From Myxococcus qinghaiensis (GTDB taxonomy: Bacteria > Myxococcota > Myxococcia > Myxococcales > Myxococcaceae): 64,000 nt of DNA. A model generated the notes under the pieces. The model searched no databases. It was not told the origin of the DNA and worked only from the letters and a program-made list of their open reading frames with translations. The stretch covers positions 62,001-126,000 of the forward strand of contig NZ_JAKCFA010000025.1 in NCBI RefSeq assembly GCF_024198215.1. Reading direction: 5' to 3'. Positions 51,628 to 59,827 of the stretch are shown here, piece after piece; position 1 is the stretch's first letter; each line of letters opens with the position of its first letter. Both the position numbers and the translations under genes were made by a program.

Positions 51628-52422
51628 ATGTTCAGGCGGCTCACCCAAGCGCTCCGGCTGCTCGCGCGGAGCATCCCGGGTCCGAGCTCCGACGAAGGAA
51701 CTCCACGCGGCGGCGAGGCTCCTTCCGAGGAGGCTCCGGACAGCGCCCGCCGAGCACCCGCCGCCCGCCGTGCCTCGCAGCGGCCCGAGCGCACCGCCCG
51801 CTACTTCGACCTGCATGACGACTTCCGCAACCCGGCCCGGCGCGAGCTGAGCGACCCGGTGGCCCTGGACGGCCGCAAGCCGCGCTCCGTCTGGTCCTTC
51901 ACCTCCGGCGCCCCGGTGCGGCAGCAGGGCCGGCTGAAGCTGACCGCCGAGCCTCCCGGCCGCCCGCTGGACTTCTCCCTGGCCGGCGCGGGCCTCACCC
52001 CCATCGTCCACGCCACCGTGGCCTCCATCTTCCGGGAGCTGGCCCCGGAGGACGTGCAGCTCATCCCCGTGGAAGTCGAGGGCGAGCCCGAGCCCTTCTT
52101 CATCCTCGTCGCCACCCGCCTCATCCGCTGCCTGGATGAACGCGCCTGCGCGGAGGTCTCCCACTACACCGCCGAGGACGGCCCGCCCGAGCGCGTGGGT
52201 CATTACCGCACCGTCCGCGGCCTGCGCATCGACGCGACGAAGACGCAGGGCGCTCGCGTGCTGCGCACCTGGGGCTGGCCCGTCAGCCTCATCGTCTCCG
52301 AGGGCATCAAAGAGGCCCTGGAGCACGCGGGCGTCTCCGGCCTCCGCTTCGCCGAAGTCACCCCTCCGTCCCCCCCGCACAAACGCCGTCGCAAGTCCCG
52401 CGGCAAACCCCGCCGCGGATGA
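51628..52422 (+). CDS. Imm11 (MXAN_0049/DUF1629) family immunity-like protein
   Basis: The 264-residue product has a basic, proline-rich N-terminus (about 60 residues) and then a domain fitting the Imm11/DUF1629 family: DFSLAGAGLTPIVHATVA, ELAPEDVQLIPVEVEGEPEP, then FFILVATRLIRCLDERA and VLRTWGWPVSLIVSEGIKEA. Imm11 proteins neutralise toxins of polymorphic toxin systems and are abundant in myxobacteria. No toxin, Rhs or secretion gene is adjacent, so it is an orphan immunity gene or a domesticated relative. The C-terminus is strongly basic (HKRRRKSRGKPRRG). No signal peptide. Confidence 0.78.
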   Translation: MFRRLTQALRLLARSIPGPSSDEGTPRGGEAPSEEAPDSARRAPAARRASQRPERTARYFDLHDDFRNPARRELSDPVALDGRKPRSVWSFTSGAPVRQQGRLKLTAEPPGRPLDFSLAGAGLTPIVHATVASIFRELAPEDVQLIPVEVEGEPEPFFILVATRLIRCLDERACAEVSHYTAEDGPPERVGHYRTVRGLRIDATKTQGARVLRTWGWPVSLIVSEGIKEALEHAGVSGLRFAEVTPPSPPHKRRRKSRGKPRRG

Positions 52423-52540
52423 CCCACCCGACTCCCGGAGTTTGATGCCCAAAGGGCTTGACACCCGAGGGTCGCGAACTTGTGGGGTAGGCAAACCAAC
52501 TGTATCTTTCTCGCCTTACAGCTAATTCCTGAGGCGACAG

Positions 52541-53776
52541 TTGGACAGGCTCGACGCGCCAGTGCCGGTTCCCGTTGAAGACGTCTACTTCGGGAAATAC
52601 AGAATTCTGCAAAGGCTCGCGGCGGGTGGGATGGCGCACATCTTCCTGGCCTCCATTGATGGACCGGACGGCTTCTCCAAGCCGTGTGTCATCAAGCGGG
52701 TGCTGCCGGAGTACGCCAACCTGGAGGCGTTCAGCCGGATGTTCGCGGACGAGGCGAAGGTCGCCGCGCTGCTGACGCATCCGAACATCGTGCAGGTCTT
52801 CGACTTCGGGAAGATTGAGGGCCAGTACTACCTGGCCATGGAGTGGATTCAGGGGCAGGCGTTGGACCGGGTGCTGCGGCACGCGTGGAAGTCGCACTTC
52901 CCCCTGGGCCAGCGGGTGGCGGTGGACGTGGGAATCGCGGTGGCGGACGCGCTGGCGTACGCGCACTCAAAGACGCTGCCGGACGGCACGCCGCTGAAGC
53001 TGGTGCACCGCGACGTCACGCCGGGCAACGTGCTGGTGTCGCGCGACGGCATCATCAAGCTGGCCGACTTCGGCATCGTGAAGAGCGCGGTGAACGTCGA
53101 GCGCACCAGCGTGGGCGTGGTGAAGGGCAAGTACGCGTACATGTCCCCGGAGCAGATTACGAACCGGGAGCTGGACCACCGCTCGGACCTCTACTCCCTG
53201 GGTATCGTCCTCTACGAGGCGTCCACGGGGCGGCGCCTGTTCAAGCGCGACACGGTGGAGCAGACCATCGTCGCCGCCACCCAGGTGCAGGTGACACCGC
53301 CTTCACTGGTGTCACCGGGTTTCGCGCCGGAGCTGGAGCGCATCATCCTGCGCCTGCTGGAGAAGGAGCCCGACGCGCGCTACCAGACGGCCCGCGAGCT
53401 GGCGATGGATTTGGAGCGCTTCCGCGCCGCGCAGCAGTGGACATCCGGCGGGCGCGAGCTGGCCTCGCTGGTGACGTCGCTGTTCCCCGCCGACACGACG
53501 GGGCAGCACGCCACGGCGCTGTCCGCGTTCGGCTCGTCGCCCGGCAGCGGCATGTCCGGCGGGAGCATCCCCTTCGAGCGCACGCCGAGCCCCGTCTCGC
53601 GGCTCCCGCCGCCCGTGGAGGAGCGGACCTCGCCCACCATGCGCAGCCCGGTGGCCGCCCTCCCCGTGTCCGTCCCCGTGGACCTGAGCGAGCCCCCCTT
53701 CCCCTGGCCCGTCGTGCTGACCGCGGGAGCCGCGGCCTGCGCCAGTGCCCTGTTCTGGTACTTCGTCGTCGTCTGA
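52541..53776 (+). CDS. Hanks-type Ser/Thr protein kinase with C-terminal membrane helix
   Basis: The 411-residue protein has a full kinase domain: glycine loop LAAGGMAHIFLA, Lys in PCVIKRVLPE, catalytic loop HRDVTPGNVLVS, LADFGIVK, then YMSPEQITN. It appears active. A proline/serine linker follows and a C-terminal helix (PVVLTAGAAACASALFWYFV) anchors it in the inner membrane with the kinase inside and almost no outer part. The start is TTG 52541, preceded by TGAGG; no ATG or GTG gives the conserved N-terminus. A TTGACA (52458-52463) lies upstream. The PEGA gene follows after 58 bases and may be functionally linked. Confidence 0.93.
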   Translation: MDRLDAPVPVPVEDVYFGKYRILQRLAAGGMAHIFLASIDGPDGFSKPCVIKRVLPEYANLEAFSRMFADEAKVAALLTHPNIVQVFDFGKIEGQYYLAMEWIQGQALDRVLRHAWKSHFPLGQRVAVDVGIAVADALAYAHSKTLPDGTPLKLVHRDVTPGNVLVSRDGIIKLADFGIVKSAVNVERTSVGVVKGKYAYMSPEQITNRELDHRSDLYSLGIVLYEASTGRRLFKRDTVEQTIVAATQVQVTPPSLVSPGFAPELERIILRLLEKEPDARYQTARELAMDLERFRAAQQWTSGGRELASLVTSLFPADTTGQHATALSAFGSSPGSGMSGGSIPFERTPSPVSRLPPPVEERTSPTMRSPVAALPVSVPVDLSEPPFPWPVVLTAGAAACASALFWYFVVV

Positions 53777-53834
53777 AGCGGGACGGCCTTCGTGCCCGGG
53801 CTGATGTGGCGCGTGCGGTGAGACCGAGAAGCGG

Positions 53835-54878
53835 ATGAAACAGAAGACCTGGATTGCCGTCATCGTCGTCGGAACCCTCGCCCTCAACGCCATGGCCTAC
53901 GTGGTGGTGCGCAAGCGCCGCGCGACGGAGGCCATTCCCACCACCGCTCCCGTCACGCCACCGACGCAGGCCGCGACGGCCCCTCCGCCTCCTCCGCCGC
54001 CGGTGGATGACGCGAGCGAGGGACTGGCCCGCGCGCGCCGCGCCGCCGGACTCGCCGCCCTGGAAGACCGCGACTACGACACCGCCGTCAGCGAGTTCAC
54101 CGAGGCGCTGAGCCTGCGCAAGGCGCCCGGAGGAGATCTGGTGGAGCTCTTGCGCATCGCCACCGACCTCCAGTCGCGCGAGCGCAACCGCGGCCGCACG
54201 GAGCAGGCCAAGGCGACGCGAGAGCCCCCGGCGCGGCAGCCGGCCCGGACGCGCGCCTCCAAGGCGGCGGCCACGGCGGCGCGGGCGCAGCCCAAGGAGG
54301 AGCCCGCCGTGCTGGAGGAGCCTCGCGGCGGCCTCTTGCTGGTGACGTCCACGCCGCCGGGCCTCGTGGTGCAGGTGGATGGGAAGGCCGTGGACATGAC
54401 GCCCGCGCGCCTGCCCCTGCGCGCGGGCACGTACCGCGTGGCGCTCGCGCAGGGAGACCGGAGGCTGGTGGAGGAGACGGTGGAGTTGGAAGAGGACGCG
54501 GTGCACTCCCTCAACCGCGACGTCAGCGGGCAGCTCACGCCCGTCGTCACGCGGCCCGCCGCGCCCACCTCTCCGCCCGTGACCGTCGCCGCGCCCGCGG
54601 CGGCCGTGGAGCCTCCCGCCGCCCACGCGCCCGTGGCCTCCGCCGCGCCCGCTGTGACGAAGGCCGCCGCGACGGGCCGGGGTGAGTTGGACATCACCTC
54701 TCCGGCCCTCTACGGCGAGGTCTGGGTCAACAACCGCCCCTATGGCTTTCCGCCGCTGGTCGCCCAGAACCTCCCCGCCGGCCCCGCCCGCGTGGAGGTT
54801 CGCGTCAACGGCGAGGTGAAGCGTCGCATGAGCGTCGAGGTCGAGCCGGGTCGTCGCACGGCCGTCCGGGTGCGCTGA
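53835..54878 (+). CDS. PEGA domain protein with N-terminal membrane anchor
   Basis: The 347-residue product has one N-terminal helix (IAVIVVGTLALNAMAYVVV), a proline-rich linker, a TPR-like helical pair (LARARRAAGLAALEDRDYDT then AVSEFTEALSLRKAPGG), and two PEGA-type beta domains. The first has LLLVTSTPPGLVVQVDGKAV with ARLPLRAGTYRVALAQ, the second GELDITSPALYGEVWVNNRP with NLPAGPARVEVRV. PEGA domains are common in surface and kinase-linked proteins of myxobacteria. Its place between a Ser/Thr kinase and a TonB-dependent receptor suggests a shared signalling or transport system (inference). Confidence 0.88.
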   Translation: MKQKTWIAVIVVGTLALNAMAYVVVRKRRATEAIPTTAPVTPPTQAATAPPPPPPPVDDASEGLARARRAAGLAALEDRDYDTAVSEFTEALSLRKAPGGDLVELLRIATDLQSRERNRGRTEQAKATREPPARQPARTRASKAAATAARAQPKEEPAVLEEPRGGLLLVTSTPPGLVVQVDGKAVDMTPARLPLRAGTYRVALAQGDRRLVEETVELEEDAVHSLNRDVSGQLTPVVTRPAAPTSPPVTVAAPAAAVEPPAAHAPVASAAPAVTKAAATGRGELDITSPALYGEVWVNNRPYGFPPLVAQNLPAGPARVEVRVNGEVKRRMSVEVEPGRRTAVRVR

Positions 54879-54963
54879 ACCCCGCCGCGCACCGCTGTCT
54901 CCCCATCCCTGTCAGACGCGGGCCCTGGCCGCCCATGCCCCCCGCTTGCCCCGAGGTCCCCTC

Positions 54964-57030
54964 ATGCCGCTCTGCCTTCGCTGGCCCCGCCCCCTCCTGC
55001 TCCCGCTGCTGCTCTGCGCCGCGCCCCCCGCCCTCGCCCAGTGGGAGCCGGAGACGTCCGAGCCTCCTGCCGAGGCCGCGCCCGAGTCGACGCCCGCAGA
55101 GGTCCAGGACGTGCCGCTCGACGAGGAGTCCGACGTGCACAGCCAGGTGGCGTCGTTCGCGATTACGAAGCTGCGCGACTCGCCAGCGGTGGTGACGTCG
55201 ATGACAGGGGAGGAGATTCGCAACTCGGGCGCGCGCGACTTGATGGACCTGCTGCTCCAGGTGCCGGGCTTCTTCTTCGGCGTGGACACGCAGGGCGCCG
55301 TCGGCCCGGGGTTCCGCGGGCTGTGGGGCTACGAGGGCAAGGTGCTGCTCGTCGTCGACGGCAAGGAGCTCAACGAGCAGCTCTACTCGACGATGCAGTT
55401 GGGCAACGAGCTGCCCGTGGAGCTCATCGAGCGCATCGAAGTGGTGCGCGGCCCCGGCTCGGTCATCTACGGCGGCAACGCGGAGCTGGCCGTCATCAAC
55501 GTCATCACCCGGGGCGTGCAGGGCAGCACGGACCTGATGGTGTCCGGTACCTACGGCCAGTTGGAGAAGGTCAACGGCCGACGGAGCCTGACGCTGTCGG
55601 GACGCAAGGTGTTCGAGTCCGCGCCGGGCCTGAGCGTCTTCGCCTCCGCGTCGCTGGGCCAGGGCCAGCGCAGCGATGCCCAGTTCCAGGACTTCTTCGG
55701 CAACACCGCCGACATGGGCGGCAACACCAAGCTCAACCCGACGACGGTGCAGGCGGGCGTGGGCTACCGGGACCTCCAGCTGAGCGTGCTGTACCAGCGC
55801 TTCGCCACGTCGGCCATCGTCGCCTTCGACGAGGTGCTGGACGCGCCCTCGTCCTCCGACTTCGAGTCCTTCCACGCGGAGCTGAGCAACCGCTTCCGTC
55901 CCAGCGAGCGGGTGGAGATCATCCCCCGCTTCAACCTGACGCTCTCCGAGCCGTTCCGCGACGCGGACCAGGCCTCCGAGTTCTATTACGAGAAGCAGGT
56001 GATGCGGCTGCGCGGCCGGACGATGGCGCGCTGGGCGGCGCTGGACTTCCTGCAGCTCACCGGCGGCGTGGACGTGGCGTCGGACCAGGGCAAGCTCAAG
56101 GGCCCCGCGGACGTGGGCCTCCAGACGGCCTTTGGCGAGGACGGCGCCGTCAGCGTCTCCTACCTCAACGTCGCGGGCTTCGTGGAGGCCTTCTCGGAGA
56201 ACCCCTTCGTCACCGTCGTCGCGGGCGCGCGGTATGAGAACCACAGCGACTTCGGCAGCTCGTTCGTCCCCCGGCTGGTGCTCCTGCGCGCGTTCGGCCC
56301 GTTCAGCGGCAAGGCGCTCTTCAGCCGTGCGTTCCGCGCGCCGGGCATCGAGAACATCAGCCTGGGCGCGGACGTGAAGCCCGAGCGCACCACCGTGTAC
56401 GAGCTGGAGGGCACGCTGCGCTTCGGCGATGGCCACGCGCTGAGCGCCAACGCTTTCGACGTGGGCGTGTCGGACCCCATCATCTACTCGTACGACGCGG
56501 TGACGAACGAAGAGGCGTACCGGAACCTGGGGCGGCTGGGCAGCCGGGGCATCGAGCTGGACTACCACGTGAAGGGGAGCTGGGGCCGCGCGGCGCTCAG
56601 CTACTCGTTCTATGCGCCTTCGGGCCGCAACGACGTGGCGGACTACCAGGTGCCCGGGCACTCCAACGCCTTCACCGGCATGCCCACGCACAAGGCCTCG
56701 CTGTCGGGCAGCCTGAAGGTGCAGCCGTGGCTGTCCGTGAATCCCACCGCGGTGCTCGTGGGCAAGCGCTTCGCGGTGGACGTGCCGGACGACGAAGGTG
56801 CCTCGGCGGTGGAGGAATTGCCCACGCAGCTGCTGCTCAACCTCTACGTGCGCGCGGAGAACGTGGGCACGAAGGGGCTGGAGATTGGCGCGGGCATCTA
56901 CAACCTGCTCGGCACGAACTTCCGCATCGCCCAGCCGTACAATGGCGGCCACGCTCCCATGCCCGTGTTCTCGCGCGAGTTCCTCGTCAAGCTCAGCTAC
57001 CTGTTCGACCCGGGCTTGAGCGAGCTGTAG
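54964..57030 (+). CDS. TonB-dependent outer-membrane receptor
   Basis: The 688-residue protein has a signal peptide (PLLLPLLLCAAPPALA), a plug domain (SFAITKLRDSPAVVTSMTGE then EEIRNSGARDLMDLLLQVPG, and VVRGPGSVIYGGNAELAVIN) and a 22-strand-type barrel ending in an aromatic-rich C-terminus (SREFLVKLSYLF). It takes up a large substrate such as a siderophore, vitamin or glycan, which cannot be named. No TonB box was identified with certainty. ATG 54964 is preferred over TTG 54946 because GAGG precedes it and the signal peptide starts there. The next gene follows after 11 bases. Confidence 0.93.
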   Translation: MPLCLRWPRPLLLPLLLCAAPPALAQWEPETSEPPAEAAPESTPAEVQDVPLDEESDVHSQVASFAITKLRDSPAVVTSMTGEEIRNSGARDLMDLLLQVPGFFFGVDTQGAVGPGFRGLWGYEGKVLLVVDGKELNEQLYSTMQLGNELPVELIERIEVVRGPGSVIYGGNAELAVINVITRGVQGSTDLMVSGTYGQLEKVNGRRSLTLSGRKVFESAPGLSVFASASLGQGQRSDAQFQDFFGNTADMGGNTKLNPTTVQAGVGYRDLQLSVLYQRFATSAIVAFDEVLDAPSSSDFESFHAELSNRFRPSERVEIIPRFNLTLSEPFRDADQASEFYYEKQVMRLRGRTMARWAALDFLQLTGGVDVASDQGKLKGPADVGLQTAFGEDGAVSVSYLNVAGFVEAFSENPFVTVVAGARYENHSDFGSSFVPRLVLLRAFGPFSGKALFSRAFRAPGIENISLGADVKPERTTVYELEGTLRFGDGHALSANAFDVGVSDPIIYSYDAVTNEEAYRNLGRLGSRGIELDYHVKGSWGRAALSYSFYAPSGRNDVADYQVPGHSNAFTGMPTHKASLSGSLKVQPWLSVNPTAVLVGKRFAVDVPDDEGASAVEELPTQLLLNLYVRAENVGTKGLEIGAGIYNLLGTNFRIAQPYNGGHAPMPVFSREFLVKLSYLFDPGLSEL

Positions 57031-57041
57031 GAGTCACGACC

Positions 57042-57782
57042 ATGAGCACGCACGGCGACAGAAGAGGCCCCCGGCTGATTGCCGGAGAGCCGCTGAGCGA
57101 GGAGGGCAGCCCCTACGAGATGTCCCTCGGAGGCTGGTTCCGCCAGCGCGCGTCCGGCGCCCCCGTGCTGCTCACCGTGGAGCACCGGCTGGGACCACCG
57201 CCCTTGCTGCCGCCGGCGCCCGGCACGCTCCCGGTGGCAGGACTGGTGCCACAACCTCCAGCGGACTCACGGGGCGAGGACGGCATCGTGGACCGCCGCG
57301 CCGAGAGGCGCTGGCTCCGCCATGTCACCACCCACACGCGAGTCGCTCAAGTAGTGGCCACGGGAGGCACGGGGTGGAACCCCTCGGGCCTGCTCGACGC
57401 CTGCATCGCCGCGCCCGTGGACCCGGAGGAACTCGGCACGGACGAGTACCCGCCTGTGCCCTGGGTGCCCCGGGTGGCCGCGCCCCGCGTGGGCAGCACC
57501 GTGGTGAAGTACTCCTACCGGGGCGGCCTGCGGCAAGGCCGCATCATCTCCGTGAGCGAGAACGACGGACGCGAGGTGCTCGTCACTGCCACGGATGACC
57601 GGCCCTTCTCGATGGCGGGTGAGGTGGGAGCGCTCCTCATCGACCTGGAGGCCCGCGCCGCCGTCGCGCTGTATGTGGGCGACGTCCACATGCGCGGTGT
57701 GAATGAACGACAGTGGGCCGTGCTGTGGAGCGCGCGCCCTCTGCCGCTCCTGATGGACGCCTTTCAACTGGCGCCGCTCTGA
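57042..57782 (+). CDS. Trypsin-fold-like protein, probably catalytically inactive
   Basis: The 246-residue product has no signal peptide. Its order of features resembles a bacterial trypsin-like (PA clan) domain: VLLTVEHRLG where the catalytic histidine would lie, a central LLDACIAAPV like the vDaAia aspartate motif, VGSTVVKYSYRGGLRQGRII like the VGxxVxKxGRTTGxTxG strand, and FSMAGEVGALLIDL where active enzymes have a GDSGSxxxD. The nucleophile serine is Val here, so it would be a pseudo-protease. The match is by eye only. It is translated just after the TonB receptor gene, with GGAG at its ribosome site, and is probably co-transcribed. Confidence 0.72.
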   Translation: MSTHGDRRGPRLIAGEPLSEEGSPYEMSLGGWFRQRASGAPVLLTVEHRLGPPPLLPPAPGTLPVAGLVPQPPADSRGEDGIVDRRAERRWLRHVTTHTRVAQVVATGGTGWNPSGLLDACIAAPVDPEELGTDEYPPVPWVPRVAAPRVGSTVVKYSYRGGLRQGRIISVSENDGREVLVTATDDRPFSMAGEVGALLIDLEARAAVALYVGDVHMRGVNERQWAVLWSARPLPLLMDAFQLAPL

Positions 57783-57799
57783 GCGCCCGCCCGCTCGCG

Positions 57800-58453
57800 T
57801 CAGGGGTGCCGCTCCAGGACGATGTCCCGCCTCGCGAGCCACACGTCCGCGGCCGTGCGTGACAGCTTCACGATGCCGCTGCCACCTCGAAGCTCCTGCC
57901 GCGCGTGGTACTCCGGCGTCACGCCGAACTCTCCGTCGAACACGACGTCATCGACGTAGTACGGAGGTCGCCCCGGCTCGCCGATGAACAGGTGCACGTG
58001 CGCCGGCAGGATGTCGTTCGGATAGGGCGCGGGCTTGATGGTGTCGAACGTATAGACGCCGTCCCCACCCGTCCTGGCCCACCCTCGCAACCGGCCGTGG
58101 CGACGACTCCACTCGGACTCCTGCGTACCGTTCGCATACAGCCCGGCCGCGTTGGTGTGATGCGCGTAGATGACGACCTCCGCGACGGGCTCGCGTGACT
58201 CGGCGCTCAACACGCGCCCCGTCAGCGTCATCCGCTCCCCCGGCTCCGCTCCGCTGGCCAACTGGACGAAGGGCGCCAGACGCTCCGGGCTCCGCTCGGC
58301 GACTGCTTCACAGCCCTCGCAGACATAAAGCCGCGCCCTGACGCGAGGCGCCACGGGGACAGCCTCGGCCTGGGACGCGCAGGTGCAGGCCACCGCGCCC
58401 ACGGCGCAGGACCCCAAGCCCAGCAAGACAGAACGTCGACTCAACGTGCCCAT
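57800..58453 (-). CDS. Intradiol ring-cleavage dioxygenase-like protein
   Basis: From ATG 58453 the product has 217 residues with an N-terminus (SRRSVLLGLGSCAVGAVACT) that fits a Tat or lipoprotein export signal. The domain fits the intradiol dioxygenase fold: VVIYAHHTNAAGLYA, RGWARTGGDGVYTFDTIKPA, and PYPNDILPAHVHLF, where the tyrosines and the His-x-His pair are the expected non-haem iron ligands. Export is not usual for classical catechol dioxygenases, so a substrate on the cell surface or in the periplasm is likely, as for some secreted relatives. An additional N-terminal segment carries CEGCEAV with paired cysteines. Convergent with the pseudo-protease gene. Confidence 0.85.
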   Translation of the reverse strand: MGTLSRRSVLLGLGSCAVGAVACTCASQAEAVPVAPRVRARLYVCEGCEAVAERSPERLAPFVQLASGAEPGERMTLTGRVLSAESREPVAEVVIYAHHTNAAGLYANGTQESEWSRRHGRLRGWARTGGDGVYTFDTIKPAPYPNDILPAHVHLFIGEPGRPPYYVDDVVFDGEFGVTPEYHARQELRGGSGIVKLSRTAADVWLARRDIVLERHP

Positions 58454-58637
58454 GAAGACGAGCAACCGGTGACCCGCGCCCGGATTCCGGTTGCGCCGGG
58501 GCCCGCTGAAACTTTTCAAGACGGGAGCCCCAGGCTATGGTGGCCCCCGTCGTCGCCATTCCGCTCGGAGCCGGACGTGAGCCGCACCCCGTCCAGTGCC
58601 CCTCCAGGATGACCCGGCGCCCCCCGCTCCCGACTTA

Positions 58638-58652
58638 GTTCGCCGTCCGAAC
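58638..58652. promoter_or_regulatory. Candidate operator copy 1, GTTCG-N5-CGAAC
   Basis: GTTCG and CGAAC form a perfect 5-bp inverted repeat with five bases between, followed by AAAGTTTCC. Same form as the copies at 58831 and 58996. Confidence 0.45.
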
Positions 58653-58830
58653 AAAGTTTCCAGCACCTCTCCAGCCCTCATTCACCTGCTCGCGCGCCTA
58701 TCCCTCTCACCGCACCATCGCCGCGTTGCGTCAGGCGTTGGGAGAGGTCCACCCTCGGCGCCATGTCTGGTTTGGCGTCAAGGGCCTGTCACGCGGCGGC
58801 TTGCATTCCAGCCAACGTCGCTGGTACTTT

Positions 58831-58845
58831 CTTCGGCACTCGAAC
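58831..58845. promoter_or_regulatory. Candidate operator copy 2, TTCG-N5-CGAA
   Basis: CTTCG, five bases, then CGAAC: the inner four bases of each arm pair perfectly. It lies 193 bases after copy 1 and 165 before copy 3. Confidence 0.4.
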
Positions 58846-58936
58846 GAATGAAGCACGCGTTCGTGGCGGAGTGACGGTGGGCCCGGGGGTGTTGGCGGAT
58901 GGGCACGGCGTGATTCACCTCACTCTCCTCTGAAGC

Positions 58937-58946
58937 AAAGCGCTTT
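58937..58946. promoter_or_regulatory. Palindrome AAAGCGCTTT, possible LacI-type operator core
   Basis: AAAGCGCTTT is perfectly symmetric and resembles the central CG of LacI/GalR-family operators. It lies 93 bases before the lipoprotein start at 59039. The protein that binds it is not identified; ROK regulators bind different, longer sites in the known cases. Confidence 0.35.
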
Positions 58947-58995
58947 CTTGACGCATCGCACCACGCGAGCGCTGGCTCGTTGCGTCGACTGGTTT

Positions 58996-59010
58996 CTTCG
59001 CAGTGCGAAC
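58996..59010. promoter_or_regulatory. Candidate operator copy 3, TTCG-N5-CGAA
   Basis: CTTCG, five bases, then CGAAC, followed by GAAGTTTTCC, similar to the sequence after copy 1. It lies 28 bases upstream of the lipoprotein start codon, where a repressor would block transcription or translation. Confidence 0.45.
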
Positions 59011-59038
59011 GAAGTTTTCCAGCAGGGAGGGGAAGCCC

Positions 59039-59782
59039 ATGCAACACAAGCGTTTCGCCTGGACGTGTGCCGCGGCGGGGATGCTCGCCGCGATGAGTCT
59101 GCTTGGAGCGTGTGACCCGGAGGACGACGACAAGACGCCCGAGCCGCAGGCCGATGCGGGGACAAAGCCCGACTCCGGCACGCCGGACTCGGGGCCTGTC
59201 GACTCGGGTACGCCGGACGCGGGGCCCGTGGACTCGGGCACGCCTGACGCGGGAGAGCCGCCACCGGACGCGGGCGTACCGGACGCGGGCCCCACCACGC
59301 TGCTGCCCCTGACGGTGGATGGCCACTGGGCGCCCAGCGGCTACATGGGTGACGGCGAGCTGGGCACCATCGTCTCCGCGCCCGAGTGCGCCGCGACGCG
59401 GCCGGGCACCGCCAAGGGCGACTGCCACAAGTTCACCTACACGGCGAGCAACAACGGCTGGGGTGGCGTGTGGTGGCAGTACCCCGAGTTCAACTGGGGT
59501 GACCTGCCCGGCTTCGAGGTCCCCGACGGCGCGTCCGTGCTGTCCTTCTATGCGTGGGGCGCCCAGGGAGGCGAGGTCGTCAAGTTCCTGGTGGGGATGA
59601 GCACCAAGGCCGACGGCTTCACCCTCGATACCGGCGACCAGACGCTCACGACGGAGCCAAAGGAGTACACAATCGACGTCAGCCGCGTCCGATACCGGAA
59701 GGTGGTGGGTGGTTTCGGCTGGGTGGCGGGGGGCAAGCCCTCCCCGATGGTCTTCTACATCGACGACATCCAGTGGAGATGA
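59039..59782 (+). CDS. Lipoprotein with carbohydrate-binding-like domain
   Basis: The 247-residue product has a lipoprotein signal with LGAC (Cys25), then a low-complexity spacer of PDSG/PDAG repeats (about residues 44-84), and a C-terminal beta-rich domain: CHKFTYTASNNGWGGVWWQY, then FNWGDLPGFEVPDGASVLSF and MVFYIDDIQW at the end. The tryptophan-rich pattern and the ending FYIDDIxW are typical of jelly-roll carbohydrate-binding or glucan-binding domains. It probably displays a glycan-binding domain on the surface. The GH16 glucanase, ROK regulator and uptake genes downstream support a beta-glucan substrate. ATG 59039 follows AGGGAGGGGAAG. Confidence 0.82.
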   Translation: MQHKRFAWTCAAAGMLAAMSLLGACDPEDDDKTPEPQADAGTKPDSGTPDSGPVDSGTPDAGPVDSGTPDAGEPPPDAGVPDAGPTTLLPLTVDGHWAPSGYMGDGELGTIVSAPECAATRPGTAKGDCHKFTYTASNNGWGGVWWQYPEFNWGDLPGFEVPDGASVLSFYAWGAQGGEVVKFLVGMSTKADGFTLDTGDQTLTTEPKEYTIDVSRVRYRKVVGGFGWVAGGKPSPMVFYIDDIQWR

Positions 59783-59795
59783 CACCCACCGCGCC

Positions 59796-59810
59796 TTCCG
59801 CGCGGCGGAA
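59796..59810. promoter_or_regulatory. Inverted repeat TTCCG-N5-CGGAA before the ROK gene
   Basis: TTCCG (59796-59800) and CGGAA (59806-59810) are perfect 5-bp arms with five bases between, located 18 bases upstream of ATG 59828. The form is like the TTCG-N5-CGAA copies further upstream. It may be an autoregulatory site or a short hairpin. Confidence 0.35.
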
Positions 59811-59827
59811 TGGAGCGTAAGGGGACG

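Larger units (their letters stand above)
58454..59038. other. Long regulatory region before the glucan-utilisation locus
   Basis: These 585 bases hold no convincing gene; one frame at 58596-58874 is open but lacks coding bias and family features. The region contains three TTCG-N5-CGAA repeats (58638, 58831, 58996) and a 10-bp palindrome AAAGCGCTTT at 58937. Two of the three repeats are followed by an A(A/G)AGTTT(T)CC stretch. TTGACG at 58948 could be a -35 element. All are described separately. Confidence 0.6.

Noticed and set aside
52458..52463. TTGACA upstream of the Ser/Thr kinase, considered as a full sigma-70 promoter
   Set aside because: No acceptable -10 element lies 16-18 bases downstream, so only the single hexamer was noted in the gene entry.
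54805..56952. Minus-strand open frame of 715 codons opposite the TonB receptor
   Set aside because: Shadow of the receptor gene; no recognisable protein features.
58596..58874. Open frame of 92 codons in the glucan regulatory region
   Set aside because: Third codon positions show no GC bias like real genes here, no ribosome site precedes it, and the frame contains one of the three repeated operator-like sites.
59160..59300. Short direct repeats in the lipoprotein gene, considered as minisatellite or CRISPR-like
   Set aside because: They encode the PDSG/PDAG linker of a lipoprotein in frame; unit length and lack of spacers exclude CRISPR.
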